Source: a virus. Taken from it: a stretch of DNA of 38,259 nt. This document shows, one piece after another, positions 11,527-20,672 of this stretch. Below the pieces are notes generated by a model. It was not told where the DNA came from, made no database searches, and was given only the letters and a program-made list of their open reading frames with translations. Each line of letters begins with the position of its first letter. Position 1 is the stretch's first letter. The DNA lies in the IMG/VR virus record IMGVR_UViG_3300007735_000698, positions 1-38,259 of that record; one strand, written 5' to 3'. Made by a program: the position numbers and the translations under genes.

Positions 11527-14500
11527 ATGTCAATTTGGAATCGTATAGGTAAACTAGCTAGAGGTACAGCAGACTGGGTTGGCGATGTCGCGCTCGGAGC
11601 CGTATCTATTACTGGTGCTAAGTTTGTTTGGGATGTTGCAACTGCCCCATTCAATGATAGAGAAGAATTCAATGGATTCTACAACACTATACGCCAAGCT
11701 GGTATTGATACTGTAAAAAATGTAGCGCGTCCATTCGGTGGAATCGTTGCTGCTGTCGATAAGACTGCACAGAACGTACTACGAGAGCCGCTAAGCGCAG
11801 CATTTCTCTATGGTTCACAGAAAGACTGGAGCGCTGACGGTCTTCGTCGCGCATGGAATGCAAGAAATGAAATTTCAATTGGTCAATCAGCGGCATCTTT
11901 GCTTCTATCCCCAGCAAGTATACTACCTGACCAGATTACTCCACAGTTTTTAGACAGCGATTTTGATATTTACGATGAGAAACAACGCAAAGAAGCCTTC
12001 TCAAAGAACTTTTTTGGCAAAACAATCTCTGGTGGACTTGATACCATAGCGCAGTTTACCTTGGACCCAACATTGGTTGTAGGAAAAACAGTAAAAGCTG
12101 TCCGCTCTGTAGATGATGCGTGGGAAGCAATCCAAAAGATTCGTCAAGCCAAAGCATCTCCTGACGAAATCGTCAATGAGTACACAAAACTAGCTGAAGA
12201 TTTTGCAAACAATGACGCTGTATGGGCAGCAGCGCACCCATGGGTAAAAGCAACCAACAATGAGACAGATGTTGCTTACCTATTGGGGCAAACTCGTACC
12301 AAAGATGAAGCTTTAGATACAATGCTAGCTATCCTTGGTGACGATTCAGGCATTAAGCGCCTAGAAGAACTCCGTCGCCCAGACTTAGCCGTACCACTAC
12401 GTATCGCTAATGGTGAGTTAGACAGGTCATCACTTAAGATTCTGCTCAAAGAAGAGCAGGCAATGATAGAAGGCCAGCAAGAAGGTATGTTTAACTTCTT
12501 GATGCGTACCCCAGAAGAGATTGCTGCCGACAGGGACTATATCAGAGCCTGGGCCGAGCACGATAAATACTTCGGACAACTGCAGCGTATTGCTGAAGAA
12601 GCGCCTGCCTCACGCGGTGTTGGCCGCGGAGCTGCGGCAACAGGAAAATTCTTAGCAACAGGTCGTACTATACCATATTACAATAGAACTATTGGCGATG
12701 CTAATGTTACCATGTACCAACCTACTGCATTCCATAGAATGTACTCAGTTGTCCAATGGAACCAGCGTGAGCGTCCAAGCGGCATGGTTAACCTCAATGA
12801 TGGTGAATCCATTCGTGAGATTACCGCCACCGTAGATAGACTTCGTAGCAAGAAGCTACTAAGAGATGCTGAGGCTGCTCAGTACATCACACGATATGCT
12901 GCTGCTGCAAGCCCTGAGGCACGTGGGGTAATCGTAAATGAACTAGAGAATACCGGATACCGCAGAATTGCTGGTAAGTATGGTATTGATTTGGATACAG
13001 CAGAAGATTTATTCAATGCTCACGTATCCATTCGCTCAGGCAAGCTTAAAGAAGCCAGAGAAGAAGGATTCCTCTGGGATGCTATCGAGAATCGCATGAT
13101 TCGTGTCCCATTACTTGAGTCCCAAACAGCTAACTTCCTACCTATCGCAAACTTTGATGAGATTGATAGAGTACTTGGAGCGAATAAGAACCTGCTTATT
13201 GCGCTAAAGGGAAGAGCAACAGACATTCAAGAGACGGTGTCTGATTTATGGAAAGCTTCAGTCCTGCTTCGTCTAGGTTATCCTATCCGAAATGCAGTTG
13301 ATTCACAACTTCGTATCTGGGCAACCGTTGGAGCAATGACTTCCCTACGCCATCTAGGTGCTGGAAGTCGTAACCTAATGACCAATGCCTCAGACTATGC
13401 TAAGAAGTCACGCCTTGTTGATAGGTTCAATCTTGTAGAACGCCCTAACCCAGATGCGGTTCGCAAGAACCTACGTACATTGGGTAAGGAAATCACTGAG
13501 CGCGAGAAAGCGCTTAAGATGCTAGATGAGAAACTAGCACTTGACCCAGAAAATGCAGATATTACTGGCAAGATTGTAGCCCTAACACAGGAGCTAAAGA
13601 CTAAACTAGTCGTATACAATAGCCAGAATAAAGCCCTCTCAGAGCTCGAGAAAGCAGCTATAGCTGCAAAGAAGACTAGGGTTGGCGAGGGTGCTCTTGA
13701 TATTGCAAGCATTATCAAAGGCGCAGATGGCGTAACCTACACAGTCAATGACTCCTTTGGCGGACCTAATGGAGAATTGTTTAGGGAGTTGTCCTCATCT
13801 GACTCATCTTTCCGCTCATTGCTACAGGATTACTCAGCACTATACGGCCCACGCATTATGTCAAAGAGCCGTGGTGCTGTACGCCCTACAGACCCACAGT
13901 ATTATCAAGCATGGGTCAAAGCAATCAATGAAGATTTCATGAACTCAGCAACTGTTCGTAGGTTAATCGCTGGTGAAAGAATCGAAGATGTAGCTAAGTG
14001 GTTAGAGGGCGAAGCTGGTCTTCGTGCCCGACTAAACCTTGCACGCACTGATACACTTGAGTATGTAAACACAGTTAAAGGTTTCGTTGATAACTATATC
14101 CCAGATGGGTATGGAATCCGTGAGGAACTATTATTTGGCGGACCCGCTGGCAAGGGTGCAAAGGTAACAGAAAGCTTTTTGCGAGATGCTGTAAAAGACC
14201 CAGACGCACTACCAGTTGTACATGGGCATTTGATTGATGAGAACCTTAACCTTAAGAGTGTGGGCATCTCTCGTCGTATAATCAACCAGTCATTCAAGTG
14301 GTTAGCCACAATGCCTGAAGATGCTTGGGCTCGTCACCCATTGTTCATTGACTTGTACCGCAAGAGCATTACACGTCGTATTGGATTGAATGAGAAACTC
14401 AAGGGCCGCACCCTAACCCGCGAAGAGTTTGACGAAATACAGTTTGGATTAGAGAAGGCAGCCCGTGCTGATGCCCTTAAAGGTGTCAAGGCAACCCTTT

Positions 14501-16083
14501 ATAATATCGAACGACGCACTAATGCTGCACACTTCTTAAGATTCTTTATGCCGTTCTTCTCCGCTCAGGAGAATGCAATCAAGACATGGTTCAAGATTGT
14601 AGGAGATAAGCCTCAGATTGCTTATCGTGCATCTGTACTTTGGAATGCCCCTAACCGCATGGGTCTTGTTACTGATGAGAATGGTGAACCAGTACCACCA
14701 ATGCAGGAGTATAATCCTGATGATACAATGTGGCTTCAGGTTCCAACAGTATTCAAGAAGCTTCCAATCATTGGTGAGGGGCTTTCTTCACTAGACCAGG
14801 TAGGAATCAGTAAGCGAAGCCTAGATGTAGCATTCCAAGGCAATCCATTTGGAGTTAACCTAGGCCCGCTGCGTGCTATCCCTGTGGCTCAGGTAATGAA
14901 ACTAAAACCGGAGCTAGCTGAGGTTATTGGATTTGCATTCCCATTTGGGCCAGATGCTTCCATTAAACAGTTTGCTCCAACATGGTTCCGTCGCCAGTGG
15001 GAGAAGATAGAGGGACAGAATAGCTCGGACTATGCTAAGATGTTCCAGCTAATCTGGCTTACCGAGCAACAAAAGGCTCGTGAAGAGATGCGTCCATATC
15101 TTTCTGAGAAAGAGATTGTCAATAAGGTAAACGCATACTACAACATGCGTACTGCAGCATCTCTACTACTTCCATTTGCTCCACAATTCGATAGTCCATA
15201 TCGCTTCTATATGGATAAGTGGCGTCAGTATTCAGACCAGTATGGATTGCAAGCAGATTCCAAGTTCTTAGAAGATTTCCCAGAATACTTCTCGTTCGCA
15301 ACTACACTATCTAAGAACCCTACTGGCTCACGTGCCACAATGAACGATGTGCAGAATGCTAAGAGATACAGCGGGCTAGTTGCTGAGTTAAACAACTATG
15401 ACCAGACTCTTATTGGGCTAGTTACCCGTGGCAGTAATGCTGCTAAGTACAACCCAACAGCTTACTGGTGGCAATCAGAGACATCGATATCTCCTGGTAC
15501 TCCAGAGAAGTTCCGTGGTAAGCAGACTCCAATGGAGGCAGCAAGAGCCAATCAAGCCCGCGAAGGTTGGGCTAAGTATCGCAAGGTAACTGCTCTTCTA
15601 GATTTAGAGTTGCAAAGACGTGGACTAACGTCTTATGAACAAGACGGTGCCCAAGACTTGAAGGCTATGAAGTCAACCGTAATAGATGCCCTTGCATCTG
15701 AGATTGACCCAGCAACAGGGCAATCCACAGGAGTTCCTTCTGCTTGGTATCAGGACTACAAAGATGTTGATGGTCTAAAGACGGCTAAGACAGTTGTTGG
15801 TTTACGACGCATTGTAGCTAACGAACAGTTCATGAACGATAATGCAGATGACCCTACGTGGAAATCTGTAGCTCTATATCTAAAGATTCGTGATGAATTT
15901 GCACTTAAGCTTATGGCTAGAAGTGTCAGTAGTATCGACGCTAAAGCTAATAGAGACTTGAGGTTAATGTTTGATTTCTATGTTAGCCAGCTCAAGAGGG
16001 GCGACGTAGAGTTTGCTGACATATACGAAAGATATTTATCCAGAGACATGATATTCGACAAATACCTAGATAGCGGAATGTGA
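11527..16083 (+). CDS. giant virion protein, probable internal or ejection protein, 1518 aa
   Basis: This is the longest gene, with no recognised domain. The first 60 residues are mildly hydrophobic (VGDVALGAVSITGAKFVWDVATAPF). A helical region with heptad-like Leu/Lys/Glu spacing lies around residues 640-720, and most of the rest is predicted helical with many Arg and Lys. It sits between portal and scaffold genes with three other large unassigned proteins. Large helical proteins in this size range in short-tailed phages (for example T7 gp16) are packaged in the head and ejected with the DNA. A tape-measure role is less likely, as it lacks tail-gene neighbours and long hydrophobic stretches. 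Confidence 0.7.
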   Translation: MSIWNRIGKLARGTADWVGDVALGAVSITGAKFVWDVATAPFNDREEFNGFYNTIRQAGIDTVKNVARPFGGIVAAVDKTAQNVLREPLSAAFLYGSQKDWSADGLRRAWNARNEISIGQSAASLLLSPASILPDQITPQFLDSDFDIYDEKQRKEAFSKNFFGKTISGGLDTIAQFTLDPTLVVGKTVKAVRSVDDAWEAIQKIRQAKASPDEIVNEYTKLAEDFANNDAVWAAAHPWVKATNNETDVAYLLGQTRTKDEALDTMLAILGDDSGIKRLEELRRPDLAVPLRIANGELDRSSLKILLKEEQAMIEGQQEGMFNFLMRTPEEIAADRDYIRAWAEHDKYFGQLQRIAEEAPASRGVGRGAAATGKFLATGRTIPYYNRTIGDANVTMYQPTAFHRMYSVVQWNQRERPSGMVNLNDGESIREITATVDRLRSKKLLRDAEAAQYITRYAAAASPEARGVIVNELENTGYRRIAGKYGIDLDTAEDLFNAHVSIRSGKLKEAREEGFLWDAIENRMIRVPLLESQTANFLPIANFDEIDRVLGANKNLLIALKGRATDIQETVSDLWKASVLLRLGYPIRNAVDSQLRIWATVGAMTSLRHLGAGSRNLMTNASDYAKKSRLVDRFNLVERPNPDAVRKNLRTLGKEITEREKALKMLDEKLALDPENADITGKIVALTQELKTKLVVYNSQNKALSELEKAAIAAKKTRVGEGALDIASIIKGADGVTYTVNDSFGGPNGELFRELSSSDSSFRSLLQDYSALYGPRIMSKSRGAVRPTDPQYYQAWVKAINEDFMNSATVRRLIAGERIEDVAKWLEGEAGLRARLNLARTDTLEYVNTVKGFVDNYIPDGYGIREELLFGGPAGKGAKVTESFLRDAVKDPDALPVVHGHLIDENLNLKSVGISRRIINQSFKWLATMPEDAWARHPLFIDLYRKSITRRIGLNEKLKGRTLTREEFDEIQFGLEKAARADALKGVKATLYNIERRTNAAHFLRFFMPFFSAQENAIKTWFKIVGDKPQIAYRASVLWNAPNRMGLVTDENGEPVPPMQEYNPDDTMWLQVPTVFKKLPIIGEGLSSLDQVGISKRSLDVAFQGNPFGVNLGPLRAIPVAQVMKLKPELAEVIGFAFPFGPDASIKQFAPTWFRRQWEKIEGQNSSDYAKMFQLIWLTEQQKAREEMRPYLSEKEIVNKVNAYYNMRTAASLLLPFAPQFDSPYRFYMDKWRQYSDQYGLQADSKFLEDFPEYFSFATTLSKNPTGSRATMNDVQNAKRYSGLVAELNNYDQTLIGLVTRGSNAAKYNPTAYWWQSETSISPGTPEKFRGKQTPMEAARANQAREGWAKYRKVTALLDLELQRRGLTSYEQDGAQDLKAMKSTVIDALASEIDPATGQSTGVPSAWYQDYKDVDGLKTAKTVVGLRRIVANEQFMNDNADDPTWKSVALYLKIRDEFALKLMARSVSSIDAKANRDLRLMFDFYVSQLKRGDVEFADIYERYLSRDMIFDKYLDSGM

Positions 16084-16084
16084 C

Positions 16085-17095
16085 ATGGCGACACTAAAAG
16101 AACAGATAACTCAAGCAGAGTCAGACATCAAGCGTTTCACAGCTTTGCTAGCCTCCGCAAATGACTATGCTAAGGCAAATAAACTAAAGGGTAAGACTGA
16201 CGCTCAGAAACAATATGCCAAGGCACTAGATGATGCTAGAAAAAAATTAATTGAACTAAAGGGCAAGTCAGCAGAAAAAGAAAAGACTCCTAAGCAAAAG
16301 CAAGATGATGCAGCTCAAGCTGCTAAAGAATCTTTGCCAACCGCAGTTGATGACAAACTTTGGAATGAAATCCGAAACATTATACCAAATGCCTCCCCTG
16401 AGGTATTCAAACTAGGCGGAGCTGGCGCAGGTATTCTAGTCTATCAAGGCCAAAAGAAGGGCACAACGACAAGCCCAACTGGTGGAACCTATACCACTAA
16501 GATAGATAATATCGCCCTTACTAATGAGGTAACAAATTCTTTCTGGCAAGATACAATAGTACAGAAGAAAATCTTGAATACGCTCATTGCTGCTGGACAG
16601 AAGAACGCAACACAGCTTGATGCTTTTGCCTTATGGCAATCAGCGGTAAACAAGGCAGCAGAACTATACGCTGCTGGTAAGGGTCCTAAGTTTACTCCAA
16701 TGGATATCGTAGATATGATGGCTCAAAAGCTACGCACGCCAGGAGCAAAGACTGGTCCAGATATCACGACATATATTGATATGCCTAAGGATTCCGAGCT
16801 CATGGAAAAACTCAAAGCTCGCATCATGCCGATTATTATGAAAGAGCCAAAAGAGGCAGAAGCTGTATTCCAGAATATCATAAATGATGTCAAGGCTCTG
16901 TATGCCAAGGGAACGACCACCACTACAACAACCGACGCTAAGACTGGAAAGAAGACAGTTAAGCAAACTGGTGGCGTATCTAATGAGATGATTGATTCTA
17001 TAATTAAGAAATACTATAACGAAGGTAATCAAGATTTCCTAGAGGCTAAAAGCCTTGAGGCTGTAGATTATATTACTTCATGGATGAGGAGCTAG
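16085..17095 (+). CDS. helical virion-type protein, 336 aa
   Basis: It starts one base after the giant gene's stop. The N-terminal 90 residues form a Lys/Ala/Glu-rich coiled-coil-like helix. The middle (about 100-230) has mixed structure. A Thr-rich loop (TTTTTTDAKTGKKT, about residues 277-292) precedes a final helical segment. It is unrecognised. Its place in the block of large proteins between protease and scaffold suggests a component of the head or ejection apparatus. Confidence 0.68.
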   Translation: MATLKEQITQAESDIKRFTALLASANDYAKANKLKGKTDAQKQYAKALDDARKKLIELKGKSAEKEKTPKQKQDDAAQAAKESLPTAVDDKLWNEIRNIIPNASPEVFKLGGAGAGILVYQGQKKGTTTSPTGGTYTTKIDNIALTNEVTNSFWQDTIVQKKILNTLIAAGQKNATQLDAFALWQSAVNKAAELYAAGKGPKFTPMDIVDMMAQKLRTPGAKTGPDITTYIDMPKDSELMEKLKARIMPIIMKEPKEAEAVFQNIINDVKALYAKGTTTTTTTDAKTGKKTVKQTGGVSNEMIDSIIKKYYNEGNQDFLEAKSLEAVDYITSWMRS

Positions 17096-17098
17096 CAA

Positions 17099-18313
17099 GT
17101 GGCAGACACTCCAGAGCAAATTGCTTATGACGAAGAACTTGCAAAGATTAGGGCTATGCCCTTTGGCTCGGGTAGAACTAATGCACTAGATAAGTTCTAT
17201 CAGAAGTATCCTACTGGTCGCCCAGGTGGTGGCAAGCCATCGACCACTACTACTACCACTACTACTGCTACTGCAGCTACTACGGTGGCAGCTACCCCTG
17301 AGCAAATAGCATACGATGAAGAGCTTGCCAAGATTCGAGCTATGGCTCCTGGTTCAGGTCGAACCACAGCACTAGATAACTTTTACCAGAAATACCCTAA
17401 CGGACGTCCAGTTAGCACAGCCACAACAACTACGGCATCTACTACAAAACCATTCTCAGAAGCTGAGGCACTTGTTGCTGGTCAAGCGTTTGGTTTCTTA
17501 AAGCAATTCTTGGATAAGTTCCCCAATGACCTTAAGTTAAAAGAAGCTTGGGCTCTCCTTCTACAGAATGATATTGCTGGAGCAAAGCTAGCATTCCAGG
17601 CCAGCGATTATTACAAGAACACACTTCCAACTTCTGATAGCAGATTAAAGAATAAGCTAAGTCGTTATGGTGTATACCAGATTGAATTTGCTCGCTTTCT
17701 TGATGAGCAGATTCGACGCCTTACCCGCGAGGGAATTAAGCTAGACCCTAACGACCCAAAGGTAAAAGAACTATTTGAGGCAGCCTATCTTGCTGCGGAC
17801 ACAGACAATCAGATTGATATCAAGGTTCTTGCTTTTAATAAGGGCAAGGCAATTGGTGGTTCAATCGGTGGCTCGATGGCTGACCTACGCAGTTATGCTA
17901 TGGCCTTTGGTATCAAGTATGGTGACAAAGATTATCAGACTTGGTCAGAGCAGATATTTGATGGCTCAACAACTGTAGCTGATATCCAAGCCAAGATTCG
18001 CCAGGACTCTGCTAGCGCATTCCCAATGTACCAGGAGCAAATCCTTAATGGAGCCTCAATTGATTCAATAGGTTCTGCATACAAGAGTTCTTATGCTAAT
18101 ATCTTAGAAGTAGATGCTGACTCTATCGACTGGACAGACCCATTACTACGTAAAGCTTTGCAATATACTGTTAATGGCAAGCCAGAGGTTATGCCTCTAT
18201 GGCAGTTCGAGCGTGAACTACGCAAAGATGCTAGATGGCAATATACTAACCAGGCTCGTGAATCTGTTTATAATGCTATATACCAAGTCAAGACTGATAT
18301 GGGGTTGATGTAA
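17099..18313 (+). CDS. virion-type protein with duplicated N-terminal motif, 404 aa
   Basis: A GTG start has GAGGAG about 6 bases upstream. Residues 4-42 and 66-104 are near-identical repeats built on TPEQIAYDEELAKIRAM, GSGRT, ALD and FYQKYP, each followed by a Thr-rich linker. The DNA of the two copies differs at many third codon positions, so the repeat is old and kept by selection. The remaining 290 residues are mainly helical without recognised domain. The repeated motif looks like a docking peptide that binds the same partner twice. The stop overlaps the next start (TAATG). Confidence 0.7.
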   Translation: MADTPEQIAYDEELAKIRAMPFGSGRTNALDKFYQKYPTGRPGGGKPSTTTTTTTTATAATTVAATPEQIAYDEELAKIRAMAPGSGRTTALDNFYQKYPNGRPVSTATTTTASTTKPFSEAEALVAGQAFGFLKQFLDKFPNDLKLKEAWALLLQNDIAGAKLAFQASDYYKNTLPTSDSRLKNKLSRYGVYQIEFARFLDEQIRRLTREGIKLDPNDPKVKELFEAAYLAADTDNQIDIKVLAFNKGKAIGGSIGGSMADLRSYAMAFGIKYGDKDYQTWSEQIFDGSTTVADIQAKIRQDSASAFPMYQEQILNGASIDSIGSAYKSSYANILEVDADSIDWTDPLLRKALQYTVNGKPEVMPLWQFERELRKDARWQYTNQARESVYNAIYQVKTDMGLM

Positions 18314-20043
18314 TGGCTTATTTTAGTCCTAAAGAATTAGAGGCTGCCACTGGCAAATTTCTCCCAATGGGAGATAAATTTGGTGGATATCTCAAGTCAG
18401 CTTTTGGTGACTGGAACTTCGAAGATGTTGAATCATTTAAGATAACACGTGAAGCAACAGACCAGTTTGGTATTACACCTTTTAATGTTACCCTTAAACT
18501 TTCTTCAGGTAAGGAAATAAGTCTTAAGCAGAGACTTGATGAAACATATACTGGCGAAAACATTCCACCTTCTGGTAAATTTGAAGCTAGGATTGACCAG
18601 GGACAATACTCTGAGAATAAGGGATTAGCCACAATATCTGAGTACGTCCCAGCATCACAACGTGCCGCTCAGATAGCATTTAAGCAAGCAAATCCTCGTG
18701 GAAGTTCAGACTATCAAGAGTTTGACAGCAGATGGGGTATGCGAGCTTATACCTTTAGGAATCCATCTCAGGGAAGAAATACTGGGTTAGATGGCGATAT
18801 TCCTTTTACTGGTCGTACTTCCTATGGGACGCGAAGCGACCAATTATTCATCAATGGTTTTCCAGTGGATGAGCAGGGTCGAAGACTGACCATGGGTGGA
18901 AATGACCCAAGATATGGAACTATCAATACTGTAATCATTCCAGTAGACTATGATAAGAATCCTATACAGACGCCAATAGTTTCAGACCCAAGCAGCCTTG
19001 AAGGTCAACCATATTTTGTAAATGGAGTTCCTGGTGTATATGGGCCATCAGACACGGCATCAACCAGTACAAGTGGAACAGGTAGAACCTATACTGCAAT
19101 TGATGGGCTAGACTTTACTGACCAACAAGCGTTTGCTACCTATCAATCTGCTTTGATGGCTGACAGGCGAGCGCAACTTGCAGCAGAACAACAAACAGCA
19201 TATGTTAAGGCTGGAGAGAGAGCTGGCAGACAGTCTGCTTTTGATGAACTCTATAGTGAAATGAGCGCACTTGGACTAGGTTCTCTAGTTGACCCGTTGC
19301 GTGGATTCATTGAACAAGATATACCACCATCTGAGTTTGCTGTGAAGTTAAGAGATACAGAAGCATACCAGAAGAGATTCATTGCTAACCAAGCTAGAAT
19401 CAGCAAGGGGCTTCGCGCCCTTAGCCCTGGCGAATACATCAAGAATGAAGATGGATACCGCCAAGCACTTAGAGCTTACGGACTTAGTCAGTTTGATAAT
19501 GACCAATATGTTACTCAGTTTATTGAAAATGATGTATCTCCAACAGAACTATCAAGCCGTCTTTCACTAGCAGTGCAGCGAGTACAGAATGCTGACCCAG
19601 CCATCGCTCGTACACTGCGCGACTATTATGGAATTACTCAGCAAGACTTAGTTGGATATGTACTAGACCCTAAGCAGCAACTACCAGCTTTGGAGCGTAA
19701 GGTTGCTACAGCTGAGATTGGTGCAGCAGCAAGAATCCAAGGAATTGAACCTGGTGCTCAGGTTGCTCAAGGATTGGCTATTCAAGGTGTTACCCAAGCA
19801 GAAGCTCAAAAGGGCTATGCAAAAATTGCTAGCATACTTCCAACAGCTGAGAAGTTATCTCAAATTTATGGTGCTACTATGGAAGGCTATGACCTAACCC
19901 AAGCCGAACAAGAAACATTTAATCAACTCGCATCAGCTCAACGCAGACGTGAGAGACTAACTGAAAGAGAAATAGCCGCATTCTCAGGTCAATCTGGACT
20001 AGGAAGAACTTCCTTAACCCAGACCCAAGGCGGACAATTCTAG
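18313..20043 (+). CDS. large virion-type protein, 576 aa
   Basis: The first 250 residues look beta-rich (FNVTLKLSSGKEISLKQRL, FTGRTSYGTRSDQLFINGFPV). After a Ser/Thr-rich linker near 250-258 comes a long helical second half with many Gln and Ala, ending QTQGGQF. No family is recognised. As last gene of the block before the scaffold, it is probably a structural or ejection protein. Confidence 0.68.
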   Translation: MAYFSPKELEAATGKFLPMGDKFGGYLKSAFGDWNFEDVESFKITREATDQFGITPFNVTLKLSSGKEISLKQRLDETYTGENIPPSGKFEARIDQGQYSENKGLATISEYVPASQRAAQIAFKQANPRGSSDYQEFDSRWGMRAYTFRNPSQGRNTGLDGDIPFTGRTSYGTRSDQLFINGFPVDEQGRRLTMGGNDPRYGTINTVIIPVDYDKNPIQTPIVSDPSSLEGQPYFVNGVPGVYGPSDTASTSTSGTGRTYTAIDGLDFTDQQAFATYQSALMADRRAQLAAEQQTAYVKAGERAGRQSAFDELYSEMSALGLGSLVDPLRGFIEQDIPPSEFAVKLRDTEAYQKRFIANQARISKGLRALSPGEYIKNEDGYRQALRAYGLSQFDNDQYVTQFIENDVSPTELSSRLSLAVQRVQNADPAIARTLRDYYGITQQDLVGYVLDPKQQLPALERKVATAEIGAAARIQGIEPGAQVAQGLAIQGVTQAEAQKGYAKIASILPTAEKLSQIYGATMEGYDLTQAEQETFNQLASAQRRRERLTEREIAAFSGQSGLGRTSLTQTQGGQF

Positions 20044-20161
20044 AATCCTGACGGACCCATCGGCCCCGCCAGTGTATTAGACCGATAGCAAGAGCCAATC
20101 CATTACCCCGAATGAAATTGAGGCTTGCGACTAACAACGAATAGAAGGGTGGAACGTTGCT
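20044..20161 (+). other. 118-bp gap before the scaffold gene
   Basis: This is the longest untranslated gap in the virion operon. It holds no convincing open frame. A weak promoter-like pair (TTGAGG at 20117-20122, 18 bp, TAGAAG) and the AGAAGGGTGG binding site of the scaffold gene lie at its end. It may boost capsid-gene expression. Confidence 0.35.
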
Positions 20162-20641
20162 ATGAGCAACAACTACTGGGATGAAGAAGACGACGACCTA
20201 GATACTACTGACCAATATGTAGGTGATGGCAGTGACTTGTTAAAGAAGTTACGCAAAGCCAAGCGTGCAGATGAGAAGAGAATTAAGGAACTTACTGAGC
20301 AACTTGAGACATTATCCAAGGCGCAGCGTGAGCGACTCGTCAAAGAAGTCCTAGCAAAGAAAGGTGTCAACGAAAAGGCTGCACGCCTTGCAATGAAAGA
20401 TTTGGATGACGTTAACGAGGAGTCAGTGTCACGCTGGCTCGATGAGAACGCAGACTTGTTTGGATTGCAGGTACAGCAAGAAGAGGCACCAGTAAGTCAA
20501 CAGGACCTTGCACGGCTACGCCAGCAAGATGTTCTGACACAAGGTGCTGTGACACCTGATAGAGGATTGGATTTGGACCAACGTCTAAATCAAGCAAGCT
20601 CCGCTGAAGAGTTGCTATCAATTCTCCAGTCACAACAATAA
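20162..20641 (+). CDS. capsid scaffold protein, 159 aa
   Basis: A very acidic N-terminus (DEEDDDLDTTD) is followed by a coiled-coil of Lys, Glu and Leu (LLKKLRKAKRADEKRIKELTEQ, about residues 26-50) and a Gln-rich C-terminal helix. This composition and the position directly before the major capsid gene are the standard picture of a phage scaffold, which nucleates prohead assembly and then leaves or is degraded. The HslV-like protease upstream is the obvious candidate to degrade it. Confidence 0.82.
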   Translation: MSNNYWDEEDDDLDTTDQYVGDGSDLLKKLRKAKRADEKRIKELTEQLETLSKAQRERLVKEVLAKKGVNEKAARLAMKDLDDVNEESVSRWLDENADLFGLQVQQEEAPVSQQDLARLRQQDVLTQGAVTPDRGLDLDQRLNQASSAEELLSILQSQQ

Positions 20642-20672
20642 TCCGTTCATAGTCTAAGGAGACTAAAACCAA

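Noticed and set aside
11527-16083. tape-measure protein
   Set aside because: Although long and helical, it lies among head genes without tail-tube or chaperone genes and lacks the usual long hydrophobic stretches.
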